Origin: Chitinophagaceae bacterium
GTDB lineage: Bacteria; Bacteroidota; Bacteroidia; Chitinophagales; Chitinophagaceae
DNA length: 64,000 bases
Reading direction: 5' to 3'
Assembly: GCA_028288585.1 (NCBI GenBank)
Contig: JAQBNL010000046.1
Coordinates: forward strand, 1 to 64,000
This document shows, in pieces, positions 28,169-38,286 of this stretch (positions are counted from its first letter, which is position 1; every line of letters starts with the position of its first letter). The notes under the pieces were generated by a model. The model worked only from the letters and a program-made list of their open reading frames with translations, had not been told where the DNA came from and made no database searches. The translations under genes were made by a program, and so were the position numbers.

Positions 28169-30544
28169 TTACTTCTTAAGATTCATTTCAAATAATTTCA
28201 AAATACGTTTATATTCATCCGTCCAACTGCTGGGTTCTATAAAGCCATGGCCTTCTACAGGATAAACAGCAAGCTCCCAATTCTCTTTTTTTAATTCTAT
28301 CAGTCTTTGCGTTAGCCGTACAATATCCTGGAAATGCACATTTACGTCAACCATTCCATGGCACATTAATAAAGCGCCCTTTAATCCCTCAGCATAATAA
28401 ATAGGAGAGCTTTGCCTGTAAGCAAGTGTATCGGTATAAGGTTCATTTAAAATATTTGACGTATAGCCATGATTGTAATTAGACCAGTCTGTTACAGAAC
28501 GAAGGGCTGCACCGGCAGCAAATGTTTCCTGCTGGGTGAACATTGCCATTAATGTAATAAAGCCTCCATAGGAACCTCCATACAATCCAATTTTTTTTGG
28601 ATTGATTCCATATTTTTCTACCAATAGTTTTGCGCCATCAACCTGGTCTGTCAAATCTTTTCCTCCCATGTGCCTGTAAATCCCAGTGCGCCAGTTGCGG
28701 CCATAGCCAGCGCTTCCGCGATAATCAATATCCAATACTGTGTAGCCTTTGTCAGCTAATAAATTATTGAACATATATTCCCTAAAGTAGGTACTCCACC
28801 ACTTATGAGCATTTTGTAAATAACCTGCTCCATGTACAAAGATTACGGCAGGTTTACCAGGGTGAGGATTTGCAGGTTTATATAATCGTGCATATACCGT
28901 TGCTCCATCCCTGGCAGTAAAAGTTATTATTTCAGGATCACGCCATTGGTATGATCGGAATGCCTCGGATTGAGCTTTATTTGTTACCTGATTTTGCTTT
29001 CCATTTATTTTATTTTCCTGCAGGTAAAGTTCCCATGGTTTATTGCTATATGAATACAGGTCTGCAATAAACTTTTCATCCGGCGAAACAATAGCCTGGT
29101 GAGCGCCTGTGAGTGTTGTAAGTTTTTCCATTGCACCTCCATTCACAGGCATGCGATAAAAGTGCTGCTCACCGGGGTGAACCTGGTTAGTGATGAGATA
29201 GAAATATTTTTTATTGCGGGATAAGTTTGCCTGCTGCACTTCAAAGTTTCCATGAGTAAGTTGTGTTATTTGTTTTGAAGCAATATCTATTTTGTACAGG
29301 TGAGAATACCCGGTTGCCTCACTCTGAAACCAAAAAGTATTATCATCAATCCATCCTGATGTATTTCCGTATAGTATTTCCGGACCATCAACCCATGCCT
29401 CATCACGTTGCCTGTTAAGTAAAGTTAGTTTTGCGGTGATACCATCCAATAACATCAGCCACCTGTCTTTGTTATCCTGGGAGCGGATATCAACAACTGC
29501 ATAGGCGCCATTCCCATTCCATGAAGGACCATAAATTATAACGGGCCGGGTTGAAGTTTTATTTTTAGAGGAATCCTTTGTAGTTGTATCTTTTAAAGCT
29601 TTTCCTGTAATGAAGTCCGGCATGTCTTTAATGCCGGGTAACTGGTCTGTTTTTACTAAAAGTACTGTATCTCTTTGCCTGTCAAAAACAAAAAATTCGC
29701 TGCCGGGCAGTGGCGCTCCCACTTTAGTGCGGCCTGATATGTCCTGGGTAAAACCGCTTTCGGTAATATAATTGGGAACAATGGTGGCTTTTACATTGGT
29801 AACAGGCTTAGTTAACCTATAGGTTACAAATCTGCCATCAGGGCTGATATTTAAATTGGATAGAATTTTATCCTCATAATAAATTGATCTTATTTCCTTC
29901 TCTTTTGATACTATTTTTAATGCAGCCTCTGCACTATCTTTTCTTGCTTTACGGCTTCGTAATACTTCAAAATTTGTAAGCTGATCTTCTTTAAGCCATT
30001 TTTCCTGTGCATTCAAAATTTCTTTTGGGGGTGCATTGCCCTTTTGAAAATTAGTAAGCTGGATAGTTGTGCCGGAAAGTATATCCCATGCATACAAATT
30101 TTGATTGCGGCTAAAAGCAATCAAACTGTTGTTCATAATAAATACAGGATTATTTTCGGCTTCAACTGTTTGCGTAACTCTTCTTTCTTTATTTTTTTTT
30201 ACATCTCCAAAATAAATATCTCCATCCTGCGAATAGGTATAGGCTGAGCTATCGCTGTTATAAGCAATGGCCTCTGCAGAAACATGCTTCTGCCGCATTT
30301 GATAAGATGCTTTTTGAGGAGTAAGATTTGTTGCAGTAATAAAATAAACTGAATCTGAAATTTTATTATCGGGATTCCAGTTAAAGAATAAATATCCATC
30401 ACGGCTCCAGTAAGGTGAAGAAGGCGAGGTGCCCATCCATTTAGAATCACGCATAATAAGATCAACCGTTAATGAATCGATCCTGGATTGGCTTATGCCC
30501 TTCACAGAAATAAAAATCAATAGCAGGAAAAATATTTTTTTCAT
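28169..30544 (-). CDS. Secreted S9 family (prolyl oligopeptidase/DPP-IV-like) peptidase
   Basis: A 791-aa serine peptidase with a signal peptide (1-18, ending KGISQ), an N-terminal beta-propeller (about 40-520) that gates the active site, and a C-terminal alpha/beta hydrolase domain. The triad reads S658 (LYGGSYGGF), D733 (HGMVDVNVHFQD) and H766 (VEGHGF), the same order and spacing as in DPP-IV. It probably removes dipeptides from peptides in the periplasm or outside; the specificity for Pro/Ala is not determinable here. It is the first gene of a four-gene operon. Confidence 0.92.
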   Translation of the reverse strand: MKKIFFLLLIFISVKGISQSRIDSLTVDLIMRDSKWMGTSPSSPYWSRDGYLFFNWNPDNKISDSVYFITATNLTPQKASYQMRQKHVSAEAIAYNSDSSAYTYSQDGDIYFGDVKKNKERRVTQTVEAENNPVFIMNNSLIAFSRNQNLYAWDILSGTTIQLTNFQKGNAPPKEILNAQEKWLKEDQLTNFEVLRSRKARKDSAEAALKIVSKEKEIRSIYYEDKILSNLNISPDGRFVTYRLTKPVTNVKATIVPNYITESGFTQDISGRTKVGAPLPGSEFFVFDRQRDTVLLVKTDQLPGIKDMPDFITGKALKDTTTKDSSKNKTSTRPVIIYGPSWNGNGAYAVVDIRSQDNKDRWLMLLDGITAKLTLLNRQRDEAWVDGPEILYGNTSGWIDDNTFWFQSEATGYSHLYKIDIASKQITQLTHGNFEVQQANLSRNKKYFYLITNQVHPGEQHFYRMPVNGGAMEKLTTLTGAHQAIVSPDEKFIADLYSYSNKPWELYLQENKINGKQNQVTNKAQSEAFRSYQWRDPEIITFTARDGATVYARLYKPANPHPGKPAVIFVHGAGYLQNAHKWWSTYFREYMFNNLLADKGYTVLDIDYRGSAGYGRNWRTGIYRHMGGKDLTDQVDGAKLLVEKYGINPKKIGLYGGSYGGFITLMAMFTQQETFAAGAALRSVTDWSNYNHGYTSNILNEPYTDTLAYRQSSPIYYAEGLKGALLMCHGMVDVNVHFQDIVRLTQRLIELKKENWELAVYPVEGHGFIEPSSWTDEYKRILKLFEMNLKK

Positions 30545-30600
30545 ATAGAAAATCAGGGTTAGAAAAATTAATGAGCAAAATAATCAATCAGGGCGATTAT

Positions 30601-31044
30601 TTATTTAAGAAGTTTTTCAAATTTTTTTAATTCATCTACCTCTGTTGTTGAAAGCAGATCATTATTTTCATATTTCGAGCTAAGGAACAATACTCTTTTA
30701 TGTTGCGGATACTTTGCAAGAATGGTTGTAATTATCTCACCAACGTTTTCATCTTTTTCAAACATCGGCTTGTTCTCCGGCAATTCTGATTTATTCCTGG
30801 TTGGCATTTTTTTTATGATAGCTTCCAGCGTGGCAAGTTTGCTTTGTTGTATGTTTTCAATTTTAGACGCTTTGCTGTGCAATCCCTCCAATTGTTTTTT
30901 ACTCAGGCTGCCCCGCTGCATGTATTGCTTGTAAAGACTTATCACAAATGATGATACAGGATAAGCCAGAATACATTCTTCCAGTACATCGTTAACAATG
31001 TCTACCTCTTTTTTCTTATTAATATTTTTTGCGAAACCTGTCAT
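30601..31044 (-). CDS. Helical protein made of two internal repeats
   Basis: A 147-aa, signal-less, charged protein. Residues about 18-60 (NDVLEECILAYPVSSFVISLYKQYMQRGSLSKKQLEGL) and about 103-145 (GEIITTILAKYPQHKRVLFLSSKYENNDLLSTTEVDEL) share the pattern I-L-x(2)-YP-x(4)-V-x(2)-L-x(2)-Y...LS...L, suggesting an ancient internal duplication joined by a linker. No family recognised. It lies between the S9 operon and the dienelactone hydrolase gene on the same strand. Confidence 0.62.
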   Translation of the reverse strand: MTGFAKNINKKKEVDIVNDVLEECILAYPVSSFVISLYKQYMQRGSLSKKQLEGLHSKASKIENIQQSKLATLEAIIKKMPTRNKSELPENKPMFEKDENVGEIITTILAKYPQHKRVLFLSSKYENNDLLSTTEVDELKKFEKLLK

Positions 31045-31068
31045 GCAGAAGAAAGGATTATGGCTAAG

Positions 31069-31920
31069 TTATTTTACATATTTTTTAAAAAATTCCATTG
31101 TTCTTTTCCACGCAAGGGTTGCGGCTGCTTCATTATAACGGGTAGGGGAGGTATTGTTATGAAAAGCATGATTAACGCCTTCATACATGTATAACCCGTA
31201 CGTAATATTATTTTTCTTAAGCGCTTCCTCATAGGCCGGTATGCCTGCATCTATTCTTTCATCCAAACCCGCATAATGTAATTGCACCGCAGCTTTTATT
31301 TTCGATACGTCTTCAGCCTTAGGCTGTGCACCGTAAAAAGCCACAGCTGCTTTTAACGTGGGAACATTTACGGCTAATTGATTACTCATTCCACCGCCCC
31401 AGCAAAAACCTACGCAGCCTGCATTACCATTATAATCTTTTCGTGTAGCCAGGTAATCAAAAACGTTTATAAAATTTTTGAGGTTGTCTTCGGGTTTTAG
31501 TTCGGTGAAAAACTTTCTTGCTTCATCTTCATTAGCTGCAGTTTTACCAAGCGCTGCTAATGCATTGGGAGCAATTGCCAGGTAACCTTCCTTAGCAGCA
31601 CGCCTTGCCACATCCTCAATATATTCATTTAACCCGCGGTTCTCATGTATCACAATTATTGCAGGATATTTTTTATCTTTTTTTGGCCTTGCCACATAGG
31701 CTTTCATTTCATTAGGTATACCGGGATAAGTAATGTATTCTGTAAACAGGTCATCATCTTTTGTAACCGCAGCATTTGCATAGTTATTTTCCAGCAATGG
31801 CAGCAGGCTCATTGCAGCCACTGTGCCGCCGGCTAAAATTGCAAGGCGTTTTAAAAATTCCTGGCGGTTGAGTGGTTTATGTGTGTATTCATCGTAGAGA
31901 TTAATGATGCGCTGATCCAT
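31069..31920 (-). CDS. Dienelactone hydrolase family protein
   Basis: Starting at the ATG at 31920 gives 283 aa. The N-terminal region (FLKRLAILAGGTVAAMSLLPLLENNYANA) looks like an export or membrane-anchoring signal. The catalytic Cys lies in VGFCWGGG, the Asp in the HYAGLDERID stretch and the His in GVNHAFHN, the order and sequence of dienelactone hydrolases. It hydrolyses lactones or esters; dienelactone itself is unlikely to be the natural substrate. The frame continues upstream to 31983, but the extra residues carry no signal and precede a poorer context. Confidence 0.85.
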   Translation of the reverse strand: MDQRIINLYDEYTHKPLNRQEFLKRLAILAGGTVAAMSLLPLLENNYANAAVTKDDDLFTEYITYPGIPNEMKAYVARPKKDKKYPAIIVIHENRGLNEYIEDVARRAAKEGYLAIAPNALAALGKTAANEDEARKFFTELKPEDNLKNFINVFDYLATRKDYNGNAGCVGFCWGGGMSNQLAVNVPTLKAAVAFYGAQPKAEDVSKIKAAVQLHYAGLDERIDAGIPAYEEALKKNNITYGLYMYEGVNHAFHNNTSPTRYNEAAATLAWKRTMEFFKKYVK

Positions 31921-31999
31921 AGTTTTGTTTTGAATAAAGTTAGTAAGATCCTGCCGAAAAATTGTAATACCAGGGGATATCAAATACTAATGCAGGAAA

Positions 32000-32296
32000 T
32001 TATTTTTTGAGCTGACCGTATGATCGCATGTATTGCCTGATGGCATGATTGTATACATTGGTTGTTTTATATCTTTTACTCCATTGTTGTTTTTTGAGAG
32101 GATCATTGTTTATGGAACGGGCAAAGGCAACCGCTTCTTTGAAGATGCTCCTGCAGTGTTGCTGCTGCGATGATGCAATTATATTATCCATGCAGGGGAA
32201 CTTTGTTTTTACAGGGCCGTATGGGTAATGCTTAATTACAAACTTTTTGCCTATGGCTCCCTGTACCAGGGTACAGGAGAATGGAATGTTTTTCAT
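32000..32296 (-). CDS. Small conserved-looking hypothetical protein
   Basis: A 98-aa basic protein with no signal peptide, containing KFVIKHYPYGPVKTKFPCMDNIIAS and a helical C-terminus (FKEAVAFARSINNDPLKKQQWSKRY). I do not recognise a domain. The segment order (short beta start, then helices) suggests a small DNA- or protein-binding protein. It lies on the same strand as its neighbours. Confidence 0.5.
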   Translation of the reverse strand: MKNIPFSCTLVQGAIGKKFVIKHYPYGPVKTKFPCMDNIIASSQQQHCRSIFKEAVAFARSINNDPLKKQQWSKRYKTTNVYNHAIRQYMRSYGQLKK

Positions 32297-32586
32297 TGGT
32301 GTGATTGCGATATAAATATAATATGAAGGAATATAATTTCATAATTGGCGGGGACAGTATGACCGCATTTGCCGCTTTTTGCCGGATGAAGTTGTTGCTG
32401 TAGTATGGAAGTAATGTGCCCGCAATGCTTATAGTCTATAGTAAGGTGGCTTTTAGTACGGCTTTAACCGGGAGTACCATCGAAGGATGAAATGTTTTGT
32501 TATATAGCAGAACTACTGTAACTATACCCTAGTACTACTATGCCGTGCGGAGATGTATTTTACTGAAAGGCTATACATACTAAAGT
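32297..32586. other. Intergenic, nothing recognised
   Basis: About 290 nt with no ORF that looks real, no strong hairpin and no RNA gene that I can see. It is richer in GC than most intergenic stretches here, which might mark a decayed gene, but no recognisable frame remains. Confidence 0.4.
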
Positions 32587-33612
32587 TTACCGAGGGGTTG
32601 CGAGCGCCATTTTTTCTTTAAATATCCCTGCTGCTTTTATGAGTAACAACTGTACCCTCTCCAGTAATAACGCTTCATCTGCATTGCTTATTATAAAATC
32701 TGCGCTGTAGCGGGCATTTAAATAGGCTTTGTCCAGAAGGCTTATTAGTCTTTCTTCTTCAGTGGTATTGGCGGGGAATATTTCATTTAATCCAGGCGCA
32801 CATCGTTTACAATGTTTTTTTAAAACAGTGATGGAATGGGTCCTTATATCCTGGCCTGTTAATGATAAGATGACCGTTCTGAAAGCGAGCTCTGCTGCCT
32901 GCTGCAACATGAAGGCTGTTAATTCTTTTTCGTTGTTTGCATGGTATGTATTAGCGCCATTTAAAAAAGACTGTGCCCTTTTAATGCCGGTATTAAATTC
33001 GTTTTTTGCTTTGTTTATAAGGGGATGCAACTTACCCGGACCAGTTGTTAATAATGGCTGCATTCCATCATCGTATACAAGGTTTTCCCTTGTACAAACG
33101 AGGGAATAAAAAATGTGCCCTTCCTCTATTTGCTTATTGATATGGCCTGACTGGTGAAGTGAGAAATGAATGTTGCTGTGGCTGATGCAGCCTGCCGCAA
33201 TCACCTGCTCAAAATCGCTGAAGGCTGTTTGAGAAATATCCGGTATCACAATAAGCAGATCAAAGAAATCTTTTTCTTTTGCGTGGCTTATAAGAAATAT
33301 CTTTTCCGGTGAAACGGTGGCTGCGATGAACTGTATTATTATTTGCTGCGGCGTAAGTGCAACATCATCCTTTGCTGTGCTGTTTACTTTTTTTTGAGCG
33401 GCTGTTCCAGTGGCGGCTGCCTCTAAAAAATCGAAGAGGCAGTTTAAGGGATACAGGAACTCATCAAAGTAAACGGGGATGCCTGTTTGCAATTCATGCT
33501 CCAGGTAATCGATGAACATGCGACGGAGATGCTGACCCAATACACCTATCTGCGGCAACTGCAGAAGCTGGGTTAACTCATCCTGCAAGGGCTCACTTAA
33601 TTCAATTTTCAT
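32587..33612 (-). CDS. HEPN-domain protein
   Basis: The ATG at 33612 gives 341 aa. The 89 upstream residues of the longer frame overlap the divergent HTH gene and look non-coding. The C-terminal half has the HEPN pattern: LQQAAELAFRTVILSLTGQDIRTHSITVLKKHC, then IFPANTTEEERLISLLDKAYLNARYSADF. HEPN proteins often are RNases or bind nucleotides with a nucleotidyltransferase partner. The N-terminal half has KEKDFFDLLIVIPD, which resembles the beginning of a nucleotidyltransferase fold but lacks the GSxxxGxxxxxSD signature. It is divergent from the XRE gene and adjacent to the CRISPR array. A defence or toxin role is possible but unproven. Confidence 0.7.
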   Translation of the reverse strand: MKIELSEPLQDELTQLLQLPQIGVLGQHLRRMFIDYLEHELQTGIPVYFDEFLYPLNCLFDFLEAAATGTAAQKKVNSTAKDDVALTPQQIIIQFIAATVSPEKIFLISHAKEKDFFDLLIVIPDISQTAFSDFEQVIAAGCISHSNIHFSLHQSGHINKQIEEGHIFYSLVCTRENLVYDDGMQPLLTTGPGKLHPLINKAKNEFNTGIKRAQSFLNGANTYHANNEKELTAFMLQQAAELAFRTVILSLTGQDIRTHSITVLKKHCKRCAPGLNEIFPANTTEEERLISLLDKAYLNARYSADFIISNADEALLLERVQLLLIKAAGIFKEKMALATPR

Positions 33613-33756
33613 ATTACTATTTTTAACATGACAAGGAGGTTTTATAAAATAAAAACAGTACAGCAGGATATACAATTCCCTGAAGGGATAACTTATTCCA
33701 AAAAATGAGTATTTTAGACTGCGCTTAAAAATTATAAACCATTTATCTTTATAACC

Positions 33757-34182
33757 ATGACCACTACTGATATGCCGGAAAAACAAATACACCAGGGAAG
33801 AAATGTAAAACGCTTCAGGGAAATGCTGGGGATAAAGCAGGATGCACTTGCCAGCGAACTGGGAGAGGACTGGAACCAAAAGAAAATATCATTGCTGGAG
33901 CAAAAGGAAACTATTGAACCGGACTTATTGGAGCAAGTTGCAAAGGTGTTGAAAGTACCAGTGGAAGCGATTAAGAATTTTGATGAACAATCAGCTGTTA
34001 GTTATTTCAATACGTTTAATGACCATAGTGGCGCAGGTGCATTTTTTTCATCAACAAATCATAATTGTACATTCAATCCGATAGATAAGTGGTTGGAAGT
34101 TTTAGATGAGAATAAAAAACTGTATGAAAGATTGTTGGAAAGTGAGAAGGAGAAGGTAGAGATATTGAGAGAGAAGAAGTAA
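33757..34182 (+). CDS. XRE-family helix-turn-helix regulator
   Basis: A 141-aa protein with an XRE/Cro HTH at about 10-70 (NVKRFREMLGIKQDALASELGEDWNQKKISLLEQKE), an unstructured middle (FSSTNHNCTF) and a C-terminal coiled coil (KWLEVLDENKKLYERLLESEKEKVEILREKK). It is common in Chitinophagaceae. It probably binds the 144-nt divergent promoter shared with the HEPN-domain gene. The gene ends about 40 nt before the truncated CRISPR repeat. Confidence 0.8.
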   Translation: MTTTDMPEKQIHQGRNVKRFREMLGIKQDALASELGEDWNQKKISLLEQKETIEPDLLEQVAKVLKVPVEAIKNFDEQSAVSYFNTFNDHSGAGAFFSSTNHNCTFNPIDKWLEVLDENKKLYERLLESEKEKVEILREKK

Positions 34183-34222
34183 TCGGCTACGAAAGACATT
34201 CTAAATCCAGCATTACATTTTT

Positions 34223-34234
34223 TTCTTTCACAAC
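34223..34234 (+). repeat. Truncated CRISPR repeat remnant
   Basis: TTCTTTCACAAC (34223-34234) is identical to the last 12 nt of the array repeat and lies exactly 30 nt (34235-34264) before the first full repeat. The preceding bases do not match the rest of the repeat. It marks a decayed or deleted array end. Confidence 0.8.
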
Positions 34235-34264
34235 TCTATGAGGTGATAGCGAATATTGAGATAA

Positions 34265-37200
34265 GTTGTGATTTGCTTTCAGATTTTGATACTAACTTAG
34301 TTCTTTCACAACCTGTACCTTCACTAAGGTTATTGCTTATCTGTTGTGATTTGCTTTCAGATTTTGATACTAACTTAGTTCTTTCACAACTAAAAAGAAT
34401 TGTAGCACATTAAAGGTAATGTTGTGATTTGCTTTCAGATTTTGATACTAACTTAGTTCTTTCACAACACAAACAGCGAAGCACAAATGGCACACTTAGT
34501 TGTGATTTGCTTTCAGATTTTGATACTAACTTAGTTCTTTCACAACTCAAATAAAATAATAACAAACGAACCAATAGTTGTGATTTGCTTTCAGATTTTG
34601 ATACTAACTTAGTTCTTTCACAACTAAACGCAGACATAACAACAAAAATTCCAAGTTGTGATTTGCTTTCAGATTTTGATACTAACTTAGTTCTTTCACA
34701 ACGTAATATAACTATACTATACTACAGAAACGTTGTGATTTGCTTTCAGATTTTGATACTAACTTAGTTCTTTCACAACCAATAGAAGACACACCATTTA
34801 GACTAATAGTTGTGATTTGCTTTCAGATTTTGATACTAACTTAGTTCTTTCACAACAAAAGCAAAATACTAACAAGCCCAGGAATAGTTGTGATTTGCTT
34901 TCAGATTTTGATACTAACTTAGTTCTTTCACAACTTGAAGACCTAACGACATACATAGACCCTAGTTGTGATTTGCTTTCAGATTTTGATACTAACTTAG
35001 TTCTTTCACAACCGGAGGACTAAGTAAAGAAGTAGTATTCCAGTTGTGATTTGCTTTCAGATTTTGATACTAACTTAGTTCTTTCACAACTTAGGATTAA
35101 GTGTAGATACAGATGATGATGTTGTGATTTGCTTTCAGATTTTGATACTAACTTAGTTCTTTCACAACTATTGAGAAAGTCATAAATATTTTTATTAAGT
35201 TGTGATTTGCTTTCAGATTTTGATACTAACTTAGTTCTTTCACAACGCTATTTGATAAGTCAGTAATAGTGTATGGGTTGTGATTTGCTTTCAGATTTTG
35301 ATACTAACTTAGTTCTTTCACAACAAATTAATTGTTCTGCCTTATGCCAATCCTGTTGTGATTTGCTTTCAGATTTTGATACTAACTTAGTTCTTTCACA
35401 ACCATCTTCAACCGTTTGATAGCCTTGTTTAAGTTGTGATTTGCTTTCAGATTTTGATACTAACTTAGTTCTTTCACAACAGTCAGTTAGATGACAGCAC
35501 ACTTGCTATAGTTGTGATTTGCTTTCAGATTTTGATACTAACTTAGTTCTTTCACAACTTATAGAAACATTTCAAGATGCTTCATATAGTTGTGATTTGC
35601 TTTCAGATTTTGATACTAACTTAGTTCTTTCACAACGATTACAAAGTGATGAAACAAGTGTTTCTGTTGTGATTTGCTTTCAGATTTTGATACTAACTTA
35701 GTTCTTTCACAACTTGTTTGAATTTGTGAGCCGCCAAATGAGTGTTGTGATTTGCTTTCAGATTTTGATACTAACTTAGTTCTTTCACAACAATATAAAG
35801 TTATACATAGACCTTTTACGGTTGTGATTTGCTTTCAGATTTTGATACTAACTTAGTTCTTTCACAACGCCTTTTGAGCGTAACCGGGAAAAGCCTGGTT
35901 GTGATTTGCTTTCAGATTTTGATACTAACTTAGTTCTTTCACAACTTTTTAAATAGTACTATGTTCTCTTCTCAGTTGTGATTTGCTTTCAGATTTTGAT
36001 ACTAACTTAGTTCTTTCACAACAAGGCAGTAAAGCAATATTGGGATATAGTTGTTGTGATTTGCTTTCAGATTTTTATACTAACTTAGTTCTTTCACAAC
36101 ACCCGCCCTCACCTTTCCATACATGGGTAAGTTGTGATTTGCTTTCAGATTTTGATACTAACTTAGTTCTTTCACAACGAAACACCATTTTGGCAATTTA
36201 ATATTACCGTTGTGATTTGCTTTCAGATTTTGATACTAACTTAGTTCTTTCACAACAATTTTATTTGAACTGCCCTAAATGGTTGAGTTGTGATTTGCTT
36301 TCAGATTTTGATACTAACTTAGTTCTTTCACAACCTTTTTTCTCCTACTGTGATGTGATACATAGTTGTGATTTGCTTTCAGATTTTGATACTAACTTAG
36401 TTCTTTCACAACTGGCTTTCGGCATATAGTTATAGAAGAAGTGTTGTGATTTGCTTTCAGATTTTGATACTAACTTAGTTCTTTCACAACCCATTAAATG
36501 TGCATACTCTTCGGTACTCAGTTGTGATTTGCTTTCAGATTTTGATACTAACTTAGTTCTTTCACAACTGGCAATCATCTGCAGCCAGATGCTTTACAGT
36601 TGTGATTTGCTTTCAGATTTTGATACTAACTTAGTTCTTTCACAACAAACAAATGAAACATACAGAACAACAACAGTTGTGATTTGCTTTCAGATTTTGA
36701 TACTAACTTAGTTCTTTCACAACAACACGTGGAAACTTCGCAATAGCAAACAAGTTGTGATTTGCTTTCAGATTTTGATACTAACTTAGTTCTTTCACAA
36801 CTGTATGCAAAGTAATAACCATTGTGGTCTGGTTGTGATTTGCTTTCAGATTTTGATACTAACTTAGTTCTTTCACAACTGCCTGCCCATTACCTTCACT
36901 GTGCAGGTTGTTGTGATTTGCTTTCAGATTTTGATACTAACTTAGTTCTTTCACAACATTAGTTTACACGGTAAGCGAAGGCACTATGTTGTGATTTGCT
37001 TTCAGATTTTGATACTAACTTAGTTCTTTCACAACTGTTATCCGGTTTAGGGTCCTGCTGGTAAAGTTGTGATTTGCTTTCAGATTTTGATACTAACTTA
37101 GTTCTTTCACAACCAGGGAAATATTGCTTTAGTAAAAGGTTATGTTGTGATTTGCTTTCAGATTTTGATACTAACTTAGTTCTTTCACAACCTAAAGGAA

Positions 37201-37810
37201 AAGAATCTACAACAGAACCTGTTGTGATTTGCTTTCAGATTTTGATACTAACTTAGTTCTTTCACAACCCCTCTCTCATCCTCTACTTGTTGGTGTTGTT
37301 GTGATTTGCTTTCAGATTTTGATACTAACTTAGTTCTTTCACAACAATAATAGAATTACCGGTAACATCTATTGGTTGTGATTTGCTTTCAGATTTTGAT
37401 ACTAACTTAGTTCTTTCACAACATTCTCATATTCAAGGGGTACTGATTCTATGTTGTGATTTGCTTTCAGATTTTGATACTAACTTAGTTCTTTCACAAC
37501 TATCCGCCAACTGTAGGATTGAATCCTTCGTTGTGATTTGCTTTCAGATTTTGATACTAACTTAGTTCTTTCACAACGGTAGATACGGTTGTTCACCATC
37601 ACTTTTGTTGTGATTTGCTTTCAGATTTTGATACTAACTTAGTTCTTTCACAACATAGGCAGTCATTTTGATATTGACGGTATAGTTGTGATTTGCTTTC
37701 AGATTTTGATACAAACTTAGTTCTTTCACAACTTCAAGAACGCATATACGAAACATGAATTTGTTGTGATTTGCTTTCAGATTTTGATACTAACTTAGTT
37801 CTTTCACAAC
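34265..37810 (+). CRISPR. Type II-C CRISPR array, 46 full repeats, 45 spacers
   Basis: By hand count there are 46 copies of a 48-nt repeat, starting GTTGTGATTTGCTTTCAG and ending TTCTTTCACAAC, with spacers of 29 or 30 nt. The first repeat is 34265-34312, the last 37763-37810. The ends of the repeat are inverted (GTTGTGA/TCACAAC). Repeat 24 (36053) has T for G at its position 24; repeat 45 (37685) has A for T at position 29. The tracrRNA anti-repeat pairs with the repeat 5' end, so crRNAs are read on the plus strand, toward the converging cas genes. Spacer targets were not searched. Confidence 0.98.
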
Positions 37811-37839
37811 AGGATTGTCTTAAAACCAATCCTGTTGTG
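37805..37839. repeat. 13-bp inverted repeat at array end
   Basis: CACAACAGGATTG (37805-37817) and CAATCCTGTTGTG (37827-37839) are perfect inverted copies around 9 nt. The left arm consists of the last 6 nt of the final repeat plus 7 nt of flank. No T run follows. It could form a hairpin that caps the array transcript or mark a recombination junction. Confidence 0.7.
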
Positions 37840-37905
37840 CATTTTAGCCATTTTGTGCTGAATAAAAAAAATGAAGAAAAAACTACGGCGCTATCTAAAA
37901 ATTTA

Positions 37906-38282
<377 letters not shown>

Positions 38283-38286
<4 letters not shown>

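Noticed and set aside
33613-33879. N-terminal extension of the HEPN-domain frame
   Set aside because: It overlaps the divergent HTH gene and its promoter and has no domain; the ATG at 33612 is a better start.
35325-35354. Spacer ending CCAATCCT, the same 8 nt found before GTTGTG in the right flank (37826-37833)
   Set aside because: Eight shared nucleotides among 45 spacers can be chance; no longer match was seen.
34410-37565. Several 60-90 aa open frames across the CRISPR array on both strands
   Set aside because: They translate the same 48-nt repeat (LLSDFDTNLVLS or CERTKLVSKSESKSQ) and spacers; not genes.
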